A stretch of 64,000 bases of DNA, from contig JAUMIR010000002.1 of assembly GCA_030847615.1 (NCBI GenBank), positions 235,743,809 to 235,807,808 on the forward strand, in the 5' to 3' direction. Source of the DNA: Gambelia wislizenii. Lineage: Eukaryota; Chordata; Lepidosauria; Squamata; Crotaphytidae. This document shows positions 44,767 to 55,934 of the stretch, one piece after another. Made by a program: the position numbers and the translations under genes. The stretch's first letter is position 1, and every line of letters begins with the position of its first letter. The notes under the pieces were generated by a model. The model was not told the DNA's origin. It saw only the letters and a program-made list of their open reading frames with translations, and ran no database searches.

Positions 44767-44964
44767 CGTAGAAAAGACAATAATGCTTGCTAAGATAGAA
44801 AGCAGTAGGAAAGAGGAAGACCACATTCCAGATGGATAGACTCAGTCAAGGAAATCACGACCCTGAGCCTGCAAGACCTGAACATGATAGTGTGACTTGG
44901 AGGTCTCATTCATAAGGTCACCATAAGTCAAGGTCAACTTGATGGCAGTTAAGAACAACAATGC

Positions 44965-45850
44965 ATTTCACATTTATATCAGTTTATACTGGTAACTGTC
45001 ATTACTCTGTCTTAAAATGGATTTAATTATGCCAGCAAAAGAACGTTTTTAGAGGTTAGTCTGATAAAGTCCATAGAGTGAGTAGAAACTGAGAACATAA
45101 AGGAGTGACTGAGTCTGGGATATCCTGGTTTAAAAGAAATAGTCACCACAGTGTGATATTAAGAGAAAGTTGACAGTTGACTAAGTTGAGGGCACAATGT
45201 TGAAATATTTCTGGGACACCATTCTGTTAATAAACCAGCTTTATGTTTTGTTCATAAACACCAGACTCCTATTGATTTATTTCCCTCACTGAAAGTTATT
45301 GGGCATGCTCACCAGTTGTATACACACAATCTCAGAATATATTCATAAAAAGCCAGACCCCAATCCAAGGAAGGGATAACAGGGGAAGTTGAATGTATGG
45401 TGGCAGTCTAAGTGGGAAGGCGGCCAGGCTGAACAGTGACGTAAATTTGGCTGGTGTGCCTACTCGCCACACACACCCTCCTTCACAATACAGCGAAACA
45501 ACACAGATTGCCATTAGGACAGGTCGTCTTCTTGCATTCCATGAGGAGTATTTTTGCTGTTTAGACAACCTCAGGAATAACATTCAAACGGTAACATTAA
45601 GTTTTTTGTCTTTGGAAGAATTCAAAGGTACAACCACAGTAATTTAGATGCAATTTTTACCCGGATCTTTGCACTGAATGCAGTGACTCCACATGGTCTT
45701 CAAAAATAGATCTTTTACAGTATCTATTTTGTACAGAGTATTAGATGGTATGCCCATGAGTTATATCTTTTAGAGAGCAAGTTTCCTGTAAGATGGCCAG
45801 AAACCTCTGCCACTCATCAGGGATGCTTAGCTATCTGGTTTATATTAGGT
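44965..45850. other. Sequence with a TTGTCTA-type MITE end near 45480-45575
   Basis: GGTCGTCTTCTTGCATTCC and GGAGTATTTTTGCTGTTTAGACAACC match 42150-42210. The left end was not found. Nothing else recognised. Confidence 0.45.
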
Positions 45851-45857
45851 TTATGTA

Positions 45858-46112
45858 TCTCTCTCTCTGGCTTTTCTTTGCAAACGAAGATTCAGGAAGG
45901 ACTCATCCCACACGTTCTGCAAGCGCGCTGATGACTAAAAAGGCCAATCCGAGATAAACAAGTCCGGTTGCAGAAAGCACAGCAGAAGGTCTCCTTGGGT
46001 GATGTTTCCGGGTTGTGATTCTTTCTGTGTTGTCGTTTCTCTTCAAGACTTGTTCGGCGTGAGTTCTCAAATAAGGCTGCAGCATTGTGGATAGTGTGTC
46101 TCCATGCCTCCC
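45858..46112 (-). mobile_element. LINE 3' fragment (zinc-knuckle C-terminus)
   Basis: Reverse complement of the 3' end seen at 5820-6345, from the AG-rich tail (CTCTCTCTGGC on +) to the segment encoding HREAWR. Truncated. Confidence 0.8.
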
Positions 46113-47460
46113 AATTTGTCCTTCGAGCCTGTGCAATGGATTTTTCTGGTGGAGTGCAGTGTGCACAGAACTGGCCTCACCCTTTAAACCAAAGGTTCAT
46201 CTGCCGTGGCCTTGCAAGCATGGACGTGGCAGCGAGGTCCTCAGGTCGTAGGTTTGATTAGAGTTTCCTTCTCTTAGACGGTTGACCTTACAGGCTTGGA
46301 CGAGCACCATCTGCCTGGGTTTTGGATTAGAGTTTTCCTTCTCCTAGGACGGTTGCCACAAGGCTAAAGAGCCCATCCTGCCCTTTGACGCTCTTTGTCA
46401 GACCCTTCGGTTTTGACCTGTCTGGCATGGGAGACCCTACTGGTGGCTATTATGCCACCGCCAGCATAGCTCAAAACATCATTAGGGTACACAAGCCTCT
46501 CTCCCACAACAAGGGGGCATTAATGGTATAAAAGTATAGGATGCACTTTTGTGTGTTATTATATAAATAATACCAGCATATATCTGATATTTATTAGTGG
46601 TTATTCTATTTGGAATAGCCATAAGACACTATGGCTAAGTGAGTTAGAGATTGGCATTAGCATATTGATAATCTTGTTAACGTGAGATTGCTATTTAATG
46701 CCACAGTCTCTCATAGGTGCTGTTTTTAAATTCCATTATTGAAAATGGGAGAGTATTGTATTTTTTTTTTTTGTAAACAATATCACAGTAGGATTTCATT
46801 GAAAAAGACTTAGCAAGTTTATCAATAGTTAATTTCCTCCCAAAGTGCTTTTGATGTCTCTGTGGCTGTAGTTCTGCATGGACTTACTTAGTAGTAAGAT
46901 TTGCATTAAGCGAGGCTTATTTTCTGTAAATATGGCTAGGATCAGGGTGCATGTGGTGCATGAAAGATTGATTAGAAGCATGGGTGGTTTGTATATAATT
47001 GAAGAAATGATACTACTTAAGGGCTAAAGTAAATGTAACAGGAGAAGGCAGCCCTGTTTATTTATTCACTGGGCTGTCCTGTTCATGTATTAATAGTGCC
47101 TGTCTAATAATGGTAACAAAAAGTTTGGGGTGATGAAGGCACTGGCAGAGTGAAGCTGAATTGAATGTTAGCAGTTTGGGCCATAGGAGGTGAGGGTGTT
47201 TGCCCTCTGATACAGCAATGGTGCTAAATAAATAAATTGGTGGTGGTGGTAATGCCGATGATACAAGCAACCTGCCCAATACCTTATTGCTGCTCATTGG
47301 GTTTTCTCACACGGACTGGATGAATAAACTACGTTTTGATGGATTTACATAATTAATCTTGTGGGTTTGATGTCTTATTGTTTTTAAAAAGTTGTTATTA
47401 TCTAATGCATTTTTGTCTCTGTAATATATGCTTGTTTTAAAAATAAATTTATTTTTGCAT
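46113..47460. other. Intergenic sequence, partly repeat-like
   Basis: 46190-46500 (GGCATGGGAGACCCTACTGGTGG, CAAGCCTCTCTCCCACAAC) looks like an interspersed LINE-type 3' segment, family not identified. The rest is AT-rich with nothing recognised. Confidence 0.3.
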
Positions 47461-47465
47461 ATAAT

Positions 47466-47655
47466 CTCTCTCTCTCTCTCTCTGGCTTTTCTTCACAAAC
47501 GAACATTCAAGAAGGACTCATCCCATGCTTTCTGCAAGCACGCTGATGACTGAAAAGGCCAATCCGAGATAAACAAGTCCGTTTGCAGAAAGCACAGCAG
47601 AAGGTCTCCTTGGGTGATGTTTCCGGGTTGTGATTCTTTCTGCGTGTCGTTTCTG
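47466..47655 (-). mobile_element. LINE 3' fragment (zinc-knuckle C-terminus)
   Basis: Starts at a (CT)n run, the complement of the LINE's AG tail, and covers the final Cys-rich codons only. Confidence 0.78.
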
Positions 47656-47803
47656 ACTCAGAACAAGAGAGACTTTTGATTTCCTCTTTATGGACAGATG
47701 ATGATGGTGGTAATGGTGATGATGATGATATTTATATCCCACCTTTCCCCTCAGCCTGAGACTCAAGGCAGCTTACAAAAGTTAAAAAGCAATACGTCTT
47801 TTA

Positions 47804-48037
47804 AAATGGTTGTTGTGTGCCTTCAAGTTGTTTCCAACTTACGGTGCCCCTAAGGTGAAGCTGTCCCAGAGTTTTCTTGGCAAGATTTATTCAGAGGAGG
47901 TTTGCTTTACTTTCCAGGGAGGAAGTATGACTTGTTCAAGGTCACCCAGTGAGTTTCCATGGCCAAGTGGGGATTTGAACCCTGCTTTCCCAGAGTCCTA
48001 CTCCAGCACTCAGACTACTACACCTTGCTGGCTCTGT
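47804..48037 (-). repeat. tRNA-derived SINE
   Basis: Minus strand: AGCCAGCAAGGTGTAGTAG (box A region), AGGGTTCAAATCCCC (box B), a central GGGTGACCTTGAACAAG, and tail GGGGCACCGTAAGTTGG ... ACTTGAAGGCAC resembling the BovB end. Preceded at 47690-47790 by an L2-like tail. Confidence 0.8.
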
Positions 48038-48039
48038 AA

Positions 48040-48985
48040 AATATAATATTGTACAAGAGTTGAAAGTATAATTAAACTGTCAATAAAACTAAAAGCAGTT
48101 TAAGGCAAACCAGTTTCCAGTTTGTCCTACTTAATCCGGACTACCACTCCTCTTGGTAGTCCCAACTAGAACAGAGCCATTGAATCAACTGTGTAATTGT
48201 AAGTCAACACTTATGTAAGTCCTCTGAGTCAATGGGTCTACTCTAGTTGAACATCTTGAACACAGAAGCACCTACTTTTGACAAACATCTTCTCTAGCTA
48301 GTTTTAACACAGTAATCACGCATTTCAGGAAGTGCAAGGGTGTGCATAGTCATTTATGGACAATGGGTTTGAAAATATCTTTTGGCCAGACAGATCTTAA
48401 GCCTTCTGATCAATAGCCTCCACTCACTGCTATTAACTTCATCAGGCTCATGATGAATATGCATGTGAGGCTATTATGCAGGCATGGCACGATGTTGCAT
48501 TTAAATAATTCATGAGGATAGAATAGCCTTCCTTTTCAAAATGGTGGGCAAGGGATCTGGAGTGAAGCCAGGTTGACAGCAGGGTGAAGCTACACAATAA
48601 AACCCAGCATGACTAAAGGTTAGCCACTTGAACATAGTAGCATTTGGAAGGCAAGAGCCAGGATACCAGAGATACCTGTTGCAAGGAGCTACTGGTAACA
48701 ACCAAACAGAAGTCTGTCTGGGAAACAAATTGAACAGGGCTGGTGGCAGTACCCAGTGTCCTTAGGGGCAGCTGCTGGAACCCACCACCTGATATTCAGA
48801 CTATCTGCCCACCTGCCTCTTGTTTGGTGGCAGTAGTAATGTCTAGGAAGCCACCCACCATTTAAAAATCAGAGTGGCCTTGAGAGTGTAAATATTGCTG
48901 TGGCCACAGAGAAGCACAAAAGAGTGGTGTGAACCCAGGTGCCTTCCTAGTGGCGCAGGGGGCTTTCCTATCCCACCGCTGCCAC
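48040..48985. other. Intergenic sequence, nothing recognised
   Basis: No conserved frame, RNA or repeat family seen. Confidence 0.4.
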
Positions 48986-48990
48986 CACTT

Positions 48991-49407
48991 TGTGACGCCC
49001 AACTACGTCATGGCTGAACTACATCTCCCACAGAAGGATAACCCATGTGATTAGGTGTGGATGTTCCTTAACGGTTGTGCACTAAGAAGAGAAGTCACTC
49101 ATCACCAGAAAGCATGTAAAGATTTAACATAAAGAACTGTTTATTGTAGAATGATAATACTATAACTGGTTAATACTTCATTTCCCCTGCACTACAATTC
49201 CCCTTAAGCCTCTCTCATCAACTATGCCACTTCAAGCCTCCCTGACTCTCCTGCCAAGCCTCTTCCAAAAATCATCCCTCACAGATTGATAAATTTCTCT
49301 TCACTCCCCCTCTTTATCCTCCAGAAGTCCCTCCCCTTACTGCCTCCTCACAGAGGATTGGCTCCTGAAGCACACCGGTTCATTGGCTCCCTCAGCCGTC
49401 CGTCACA
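48991..49407 (-). mobile_element. Candidate solo LTR (417 bp)
   Basis: Minus strand: begins TGTGACGGACGG and ends GGGCGTCACA, so the ends are TG...CA with a 7-bp inverted repeat. Two CCAAT boxes (GAGCCAATGAAC, GAGCCAATCCTC), a TATA-like GGATAAAG and AATAAA are in the usual order. No coding region beside it; no clear target duplication. Confidence 0.6.
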
Positions 49408-49619
49408 AGTGGCTTCTCACATCCCAGTTACTACTGGCAGGTAGACCCATGGGCAGGTTAGGGAATGGATAGCAGAGGGGCTTCAGGTCACTTTCCCAGG
49501 GCAGAACTCTAACCTGGAGTATGCTCTGATATTGTGCATACCCCATGGTATCTCAACAACATCATTCTTGCCTAAAATAGCATCCTCACCCTACTAAGGT
49601 ACAGTTGGCTTAACCAATG

Positions 49620-50616
49620 TGGAGAGGTTCTTGGGCATTCTCCACAAAATCTCCAGAAAGTGGGGCACACCAGACCTAAACCTCTTTGGGACTTCCTGGC
49701 AGTTCCAGATCTTCTGTTCCAGAGACTGCCAAGGGAGGGGCTCACTTGGCAATGTATTCCTGTTCAACTGGAGAGGGCATTGTGCTTCCTGAGTTTATGT
49801 AGAATCCTACTTTGGATCTCAAATGTTCTCTGCACTGCCTGGATGCATGTCAAGTGCTGGTCTTCTATGTAGATCACAAGGTCTCTTTTTGTATCTCTCA
49901 GAGGCTTTTCCTCTGCTATTCCAACAAGAAGGGTCGTCCGGTCTCAGTACAGCATTTCTCTAAGTGAGTTGCAGCCACCATTCACTTGGCCTATGAATTT
50001 ACTGACAAACAACCTCCTGTCCAAGTGAGGGGCCACTTGACCAGAACGATGGCAGTGTCGGTGACCTTGCTAAGAGGTCTCCCACTCAGTGACATCTGTA
50101 GAGCTCCTACTTGGTCTCAGACATCAACCTTCATTTCACACTATAGACTCATCAACCTTCATCTCACACTATAGACTGGACAAAAGGTCTCAGGTGGAGG
50201 CTGCATTTGGGAGGGCTATCCTCTTTTCTTGTGTTGCATGGCGCTCCCTCCTCCTATAGTTGGTAGCTTGCTAGTCTTTCATTTGTGTGAGTCACAGAGA
50301 CTGTGAAGAAGAAGAACTGTGGTTCTTTCAGTGGTCATCTGTGAACTCACACAACCCTCTCCACCCTCCCCATATTGTGTCTTGCCTTCTCCTTAGCTCC
50401 TTGGCTGCTACTTCTGCATCCAGGGAACTGAGGACTAAGGCAGGAAACATGCTGGACATGCATGTGGAGGATGGATGGGGCTACTGCCAAAATGTGTATT
50501 TCATCACTCTAGAAGGCTCTGAGAAGTGCACTGCACGGGTATAGATGACTCAGTTGTGTGAGTTCACAGATGACCACTGGAAGAACCAGTTACTGGTAAG
50601 CAACTTGTTCTTTTGG
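49620..50616 (+). mobile_element. DIRS-type retrotransposon, 3' part (second type)
   Basis: 49640-49770 encodes a WGTPDLNLFGTSWQFQIFC segment like the DLF region after RNase H in DIRS. 49840-50180 encodes the recombinase C-terminus: LCYSNKKGRPVSVQHFSK, then VRGHLTRTMAVSVTLLRGLP with the H-x-x-R pair, LSDICRAPTW, and ISHYRL with the nucleophile Tyr. Inverted pair 50321-50355 / 50553-50587 (one mismatch in 35) is the internal complementary region and right end. 5' truncated with frame breaks. Sequence differs clearly from the DIRS at 13.5 kb. Confidence 0.82.
50122..50177 (+). repeat. 28-bp tandem duplication over the recombinase Tyr codon
   Basis: CATCAACCTTCATTTCACAC... occurs twice in direct tandem (50122-50149 and 50150-50177) with one difference. 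Each copy carries CACTATAGACT, encoding the HYR motif in one frame. Confidence 0.85.
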
Positions 50617-50782
50617 ACCCAGGTGAGATACAAATCATTTTGTACTGTTGGGTTCTAAATTTATTTTCCAGCTGAAACATAGATTAATTTAACATGTATA
50701 TATGTGTATGTGCCTTCAAGTCGCCTGTCGACTAATGACAACCCCATGAATTTCACAGGATTTTCTTAGGCAAGGAATACTC

Positions 50783-50874
50783 TTTGAATCATAGAATTAT
50801 AGAGTTGGAAGAAACCACAAGGTCCATCTAGTCCAACCCCCTGCCCTGCAGGAATACACAAACAAAAACAACCA
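50783..50874 (-). mobile_element. CR1 LINE 3' end inserted in the SINE
   Basis: GAATCATAGAATTATAGAGTT ... GGTCCATCTAGTCCAACCCC is the complement of a CR1 3' end. GAATACTC flanks both sides (50775-50782 and 50875-50882), an 8-bp duplication. Confidence 0.82.
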
Positions 50875-50934
50875 GAATACTCAGAGGTAGTTTGCCAGTT
50901 CCGTCCTCGGAAATATAACCTACAGCACCTAGTA

Positions 50935-51166
50935 CAGCTGGCCCTCTATAGCCAAAAATTTGGCATCTGTGGATTCCACCATCCTTGGCTTGAAAATATT
51001 CCCCAAAAATATAAATTCCAAGAAGCAAACCTTGATTTTGCCATTTTATATAAGGGACACCATTTTACTGTGTCATTGCATATAATGGAACTTGAGCATC
51101 CATGGATTTTGGTATCCACGGGTGGGGTCCTAGAACCAAACCCCAATCGGAACCAAGGGTCCACTG
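50935..51166. mobile_element. Tigger-like MITE inserted in the SINE
   Basis: CAGCTGGCCCTCTATAGCC ... AACCAAGGGTCCACTG; TA on both sides; full shared body in reverse order relative to 40497. Confidence 0.8.
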
Positions 51167-51384
51167 TATATGCTGGTGGTCTCCTATCCAAGTACTAAGC
51201 AAGGCTGACCCTGCTTACCTTCCAAGATCAGACAGGATCTGGTGTCTTTAGAGTATTTAGGCCTATTCTCATTTAACATGCCTCAGGTTAAAGCAAAGGC
51301 TATTAGAAGAGCTACTAATTCACAAAGGGTGCTTCCACACTTTACACACTGCATGGAACTGGGGCATTTTATGGGGTATCCAGC

Positions 51385-51535
51385 AGCCAGCATGGCATAG
51401 TGGTTTGAGTGTTGAATGATGACTCTGGAAACTAGGATTCAAATCCCCACTCAGCCATGAAAATCCACTGGGTGACCTTGGGCAAGTCATACACTTGGAA
51501 AACACTTAAAGGCACATAACAATGGGGCATCCACA
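51385..51535 (+). repeat. tRNA-derived SINE
   Basis: CAGCATGGCATAGTGGTTTG (box A), AGGATTCAAATCCCC (box B), GGGTGACCTTGGGCAAGTC, short tail ACTTAAAGGCAC. Confidence 0.8.
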
Positions 51536-51539
51536 TGAT

Positions 51540-52765
51540 GACACCACTTTCATCAAATGGTTGTCCTCTTGTGTATTCTCCATGCTTCTTCCACTTTTTC
51601 TCAGATTATAGGACATCTTTTGTTGTTTTTAAGAACAGAACAGTGCTTCAATCTATGTAGATGGGGACCATCATAGTTACTCTTCTACCTTTCCCCCCCA
51701 ACAAGATGGGGTTTTGACATGCGGAATTCTAGTGTGCAAGTTTATCCCCACGTACCATGTTTCCATACAGTTTCACTGTTATCTTTTCAATCAGGAGCAT
51801 TTAGCTACATATTTTTATCAGTCTTTCCATCTGGGATTTTGCATATATATTTAGAATTATTAATATATTTGAACAATAGACATTTAACTCAAATTTATCT
51901 TTGTTTCCAGAAGCTAATATGCATGTGCCTGTAGGTACTGGTAAAAGTGTTAAGAGTACCAAAAATGGGCATCAATGTATTTATTATGTGTGGAAAAATT
52001 ATGTCTGTAAAGAATGGCACCTGTCAAAGAAAGACATGGTAGAAATGTATACAAAAGGGTGGCTTTGACTTTAAGAGGAGTATAATTTCACTATGGAAAA
52101 CAAAAAGAGACAGTGTATAAATTGGAATACAGATTTGTCAGCAAAGGAATAATGAGAGCTGTGAAGGGTTTCTACAGAAAGTGTTAGATAACGATCAGAT
52201 TTTCTCTCTCCCCCTCTCTCTCTGTATGAAAGAGAGAAGCTTTTATTTCTTTGAGCTATTAATTTGAGTATAATTCTTCACCCTTTCCCTGCCCAAAGCT
52301 ATTTGGTAAAGAAGAAAAATCTAACAGTGTTTCAGAAAGAATTCTGCTGATGTCTGAGATGAGTTAAAATTAATGTGCTCCATTTTACCGAATGTATTAT
52401 ATTAATAGTATGCCAATGTATGTAAATGGGCCTCAAATTCAACAAGATGGAAGTATTTAAATATTCATAATCACCATGCAGCATATGCAAATTAAGTTCT
52501 CAGCCGAATTGCAGAATGATGTTTCAAAACCAGCTGCACCAGAGCAAAGGTAGTTTATCATAATGGATTCAGTTGTTAATGAAAATGTTGACAGTGTTAG
52601 TCAGGTATATGTTAGTGTGTGGATGTACGGTATTATTTGCTTCTTCGAGGCTGATTGAGACAAGGATTCTTCTCCAAGCAGGCATTTAAGCATAGGTTGA
52701 GATGGGAAAGGGGCTTTTATTTTCAGACTTTGAAGGAGGGGAATGTATATATCTGAATGTATATA
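51540..52765. other. AT-rich intergenic sequence
   Basis: CT-rich run near 52205; nothing else recognised. Confidence 0.4.
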
Positions 52766-52770
52766 TCTTT

Positions 52771-53917
52771 CAGTAAGGCCTTTGACAAGGTTTCCCATGA
52801 CATTCTTGCAAACAAGCTTGTAGAATGTGGGCTAGACAAGTTAACTGTTCAATGGATTTGTAATTGGTTGACCGGCCAAACCCAAAGGGTGCTCAGCAGT
52901 GGCTCCTCTTCGTCTTGGAAAGATGTGACCAGTGGGGTGCCACAGGGTTCTGTCCTGGGCCCAGTGCTATTCAACATCTTTATCAATGACTTGGATGAGG
53001 GAATTAGGGGCATACTTATCAAATTTGCAGATGACACCAAATTGGGAGGAGTAGCTAATACCCTAGAGGACAGGATCAAAATTCAGAATGACCTGGATAG
53101 ACTGGAGAGCTGGGCCAAAGCTAACAAAATGAAATTCAATACGGAGAAATGTAAAGTACTGCATTTAGGGCGGAAAAATGAAATGCATAAATATAGGATG
53201 GGAGAGACCTGGCTGAATGAGACTACGTGCGAAAGGGATCTAGGAGTCCTCGTAGACCACAAGTTGAACATGAGTCAACAGTGTGATGCGGCAGCTAAAA
53301 AGGCCAATGCAATTTTGGGCTGTATCAATAGAAGTATAGTGTCTAGATCAAGGGAAGTAATAGTGCCACTCTATTCTGCCTTGGTCAGACCTCACTTAGA
53401 ATACTGTGTCCAGTTCTGGGCACCACAATTCAGAAAGGATATTGACAAATTGGAGCGTGTCCAGAGAAGGGCAACTAAAATGGTGAAAGGTCTGGAAACC
53501 ATGCCTTATGAGGAGAGACTTAGGGAGCTGGGTATGTTTAGCCTAGAAAAAAGACGGTTTAGAGGCGATATGATAGCCCTGTTTAAGTATTTGAAGGGAT
53601 GTCACGCTGAGGATGGAGCAGGCTTGTTTTCTGCTGCTCCAGAGACTGGAACACGGAGCAATGGGTGCAAGCTCCAGGAACAGAGATTCCACCTCAACAT
53701 GAGGAGGAACTTTTTGACAGTAAGAGCTGTTCGGCAGTGGAACACACTCCCTCGGAGCGTGGTGGGGTCTTCTTCCTTGGAGGTCTTTAAACAGAGGCTG
53801 GATGGCCATCTGTCGGGGATGCTTTGATCAAGATTTCCTGCGTGGCAGGGGGGTTGGACTGGATGGCCCTCGTGGTCTCTTCCAACTCTGCAATTCTATG
53901 ATTCTATGATTCTATGA
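52771..53917 (+). mobile_element. CR1 LINE, 5' truncated, open reading frame to the stop
   Basis: The frame runs without a stop from FSKAFDKVSHDIL to LDGHLSGML (ends 53827): RT box with GVPQGSVLGPVLFNIFINDL, FADDTKLGG catalytic motif, then ERDLGVLVDHKL and the C-terminal RQWNTLPRSVV typical of CR1. The 3' UTR GGATGGCCCTCGTGGTCTC ends in GATTCTATGATTCTATGATT repeats. The truncation falls at the start of the FSKAFD box. The best preserved LINE here, so a fairly young insertion. Confidence 0.93.
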
Positions 53918-54175
53918 AGGCCATGGGTTCAAATTTCAAGCTGTTTTTTCCCCCACCTAGTGGTCTTCTTGTTATCTTCATTCATTTACCTGGAGAACAA
54001 CTTGAGTCCGCTTGTTTTGCAAAAGTGAAGAAAGCTGACCAGATTGGGGAAGTCAGAGGCGACACTGACTGGTCATTTATGACATCCACAACTGCATGAT
54101 GATTTGTAGAGAATGGTATGACGAATATATATGGCTGAAACTGCTATTTAACCAGTTATATGACAAGACATGGTC

Positions 54176-54290
54176 CTCAGCTCAGTGACAGAGCACATAC
54201 TTCACATGCAGAAGATCCTAGATGCATTCCCTGGCATCTCCTGGTAGAACTGGGAAGGACTTCATTGTATATTCTGAAAAGCAGTCTGCA
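54176..54290 (+). repeat. tRNA-type SINE fragment
   Basis: GCTCAGTGACAGAGCACATAC (box A-like), GCAGAAGATCCTAGATGCATTC (degraded box B), CTGGCATCTCCTGG. Confidence 0.5.
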
Positions 54291-54539
54291 TAGATGGTAC
54301 TACTGATCTTGGTGTACAGAAATGTCCTAGGGCATCCACCTTGGCTTTCTGAAAATACCTTACTCCTTTAGTTTGTTCTCTCTCCTTTTGGAAATCCTTT
54401 GTGTATATGTAACTCCTATCAGTACTGGTTTGGCCCAGTGGGTGAGGAAACCCTAAGGAAGAGGCTGTACAGCTACTTGGAGAGGGAGAGCTGGAGCTGA
54501 GGAGCAGGCCCTTTTCACCTTTAATAAGGTACCGTAGCA

Positions 54540-54785
54540 AGATTTTCAGTTGTGGCCTAACTACCCTGAAGGCACCAAATCCCATCTGATCTTGGAAGCT
54601 AAGCAAGGTCAGCTCTGCTCAGCTCTGGATGGGAGACTGCCAAGGAATACCAGGTGCTGTAAGCTATACCAGTATTTCAGAGGAAGGAACTGGCAAAACC
54701 ACCTCTAAGGATTCCTTGCCTAAGAAAACCCTAGGAAATTCATGGGGTCGCCCTAAGTTGACAGGTGATTTAAATGCACACACAT
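54540..54785 (+). repeat. 5S-rRNA-headed SINE
   Basis: Head TACCCTGAAGGCACCAAATC, GGAAGCTAAGCAAGGTCAG, GGATGGGAGACTGCC, CAGGTGCTGTA; body GGAACTGGCAAAACCACCTC; tail CATGGGGTCGCCCTAAGTTG. Confidence 0.88.
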
Positions 54786-55110
54786 TTTAAGTTGTGTATT
54801 TAGGGAAGGGGGACAAAAGGGTAAATTCTTTGTAGTGTAATTTCTATATTGCATTTACTTCTATTTTGCATTTTTTTAAAAAAAATTAGGGCTTTAAGAT
54901 TGCACCAAATATTGCAGAAATACTGAGCAGCACAGGCAGAAGAGTCCTGCATTGGCACCTCATTGGCTGTATGGGATCTTTGAGACAGTTCATATGTGTC
55001 AAATTTAACATATAATTTATATTGTTGTTAAAAATACATATTGGGATTTAAAGTGCAATTGTGTTTGCAATTATAGTTGGCCCCACAGAACCCAGAAAGA
55101 GGTACATATA

Positions 55111-55332
55111 CATGTTGTATCTGCGGGGGATACATTCCAGACTGCCCATGGATACCTGAAACCGTGGATAATAGAGAACCCTAGTATTTCTAATGAGACA
55201 AACGCTAGAAGTTGACCATAGAATCGCATTGGAGGACCTAGAAATGCCTACAGAGAACTTTTTTTTTTTTTTTTTTGGACATGGGCAAGGGAAACTGTTG
55301 ATAGTGAATTTGTGGATACTAGGGTCGACCTG
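55111..55332. mobile_element. Tigger-like MITE, second subfamily (decayed)
   Basis: CATGTTGTATCTGCGGGGGA ... GGATACTAGGGTCGACCTG next to TA. Contains an internal (T)n run at 55259-55277. Confidence 0.6.
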
Positions 55333-55554
55333 TACATTGTTGAGAGCAAAAAGATTGATTGATTCTCAAAATGTGAAATGCTCTCTCCTTTGGAGATGCA
55401 CACTCTTCCTTGGCCCTTACCCAGGGCATATGTGGGCCACAAGGTATCATCCCTTTTCCTGCCACTGAGTAGTATAATAACCTGGCAGCAGCCAAACCCC
55501 TTTTGATGAGTAAATGGTCTCAGACCACCCTGTTTTTCATCTTCCTGAAACTCA

Positions 55555-55930
55555 GGTCTTGTCTATATGAGGGGGTAAAAATACGAACACGTTTGGAAAG
55601 GTAGGAGTTCGCAATGATGCAACCTGTCTACACAGCCAAAAGAGCCCCCCCTAAACTCCGCATGATCCCCTAGCCAGATGGTGGTTGTGAGTGATTTACT
55701 CGCGATTCTAAATCTGCCACCACCAATTTTTTTAAAAGTTTCCCAGGGTGCACACAAGCAACACTTCATATTTACAAAGAAATCATTTTTAAAAAAATGA
55801 GATTGCCATTTAATCAACTTACTGGACACTCACTTTGCCGAAAATCCAACATGGCGGCCACAGACACTTTCCTTCTTTGCTAGCTCCACCCCCTGCTGTA
55901 CATCTTCCAAAATGTTGTATTATAACCTTT
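55555..55930. mobile_element. TTGTCTA-type MITE, one end
   Basis: GTCTTGTCTATATGAGGGGGTAAAAA resembles the ends at 37343 and 41585. The matching right end was not located. Confidence 0.4.
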
Positions 55931-55934
55931 TCTA

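Larger units (their letters stand above)
39740..44960 (+). mobile_element. BovB (RTE) LINE, near full length, heavily interrupted
   Basis: The 5' UTR-like part (about 39740-40496) is followed by the endonuclease start (GTWNVRSMNQGKL at about 40733) and VCAPTTEAEKEEIE after the second insert. RT: QYTEELYKRDKKITD, NQSPGTDGIPIELLQ, KICQQIWKTKEWP, MPVPKKGN. After a deletion removing the catalytic RT core come KTKIMITDD and CGCESW. The tail is CATAAGGTCACCATAAGTCAAGG. Many stops. Insertions: 40497-40719, 41014-41428, 41585 to about 42475, and 44003-44766. The 5' limit is uncertain. Confidence 0.85.
50700..51245 (-). repeat. 5S-rRNA-headed SINE split by two insertions
   Basis: Three SINE segments: 50700-50782 (tail, CCTTCAAGTCGCCTGTCGAC on +), 50875-50934 (body), 51167-51245 (5S head, CCTATCCAAGTACTAAGCAAGG on +). 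Read together they form one element. Confidence 0.85.
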
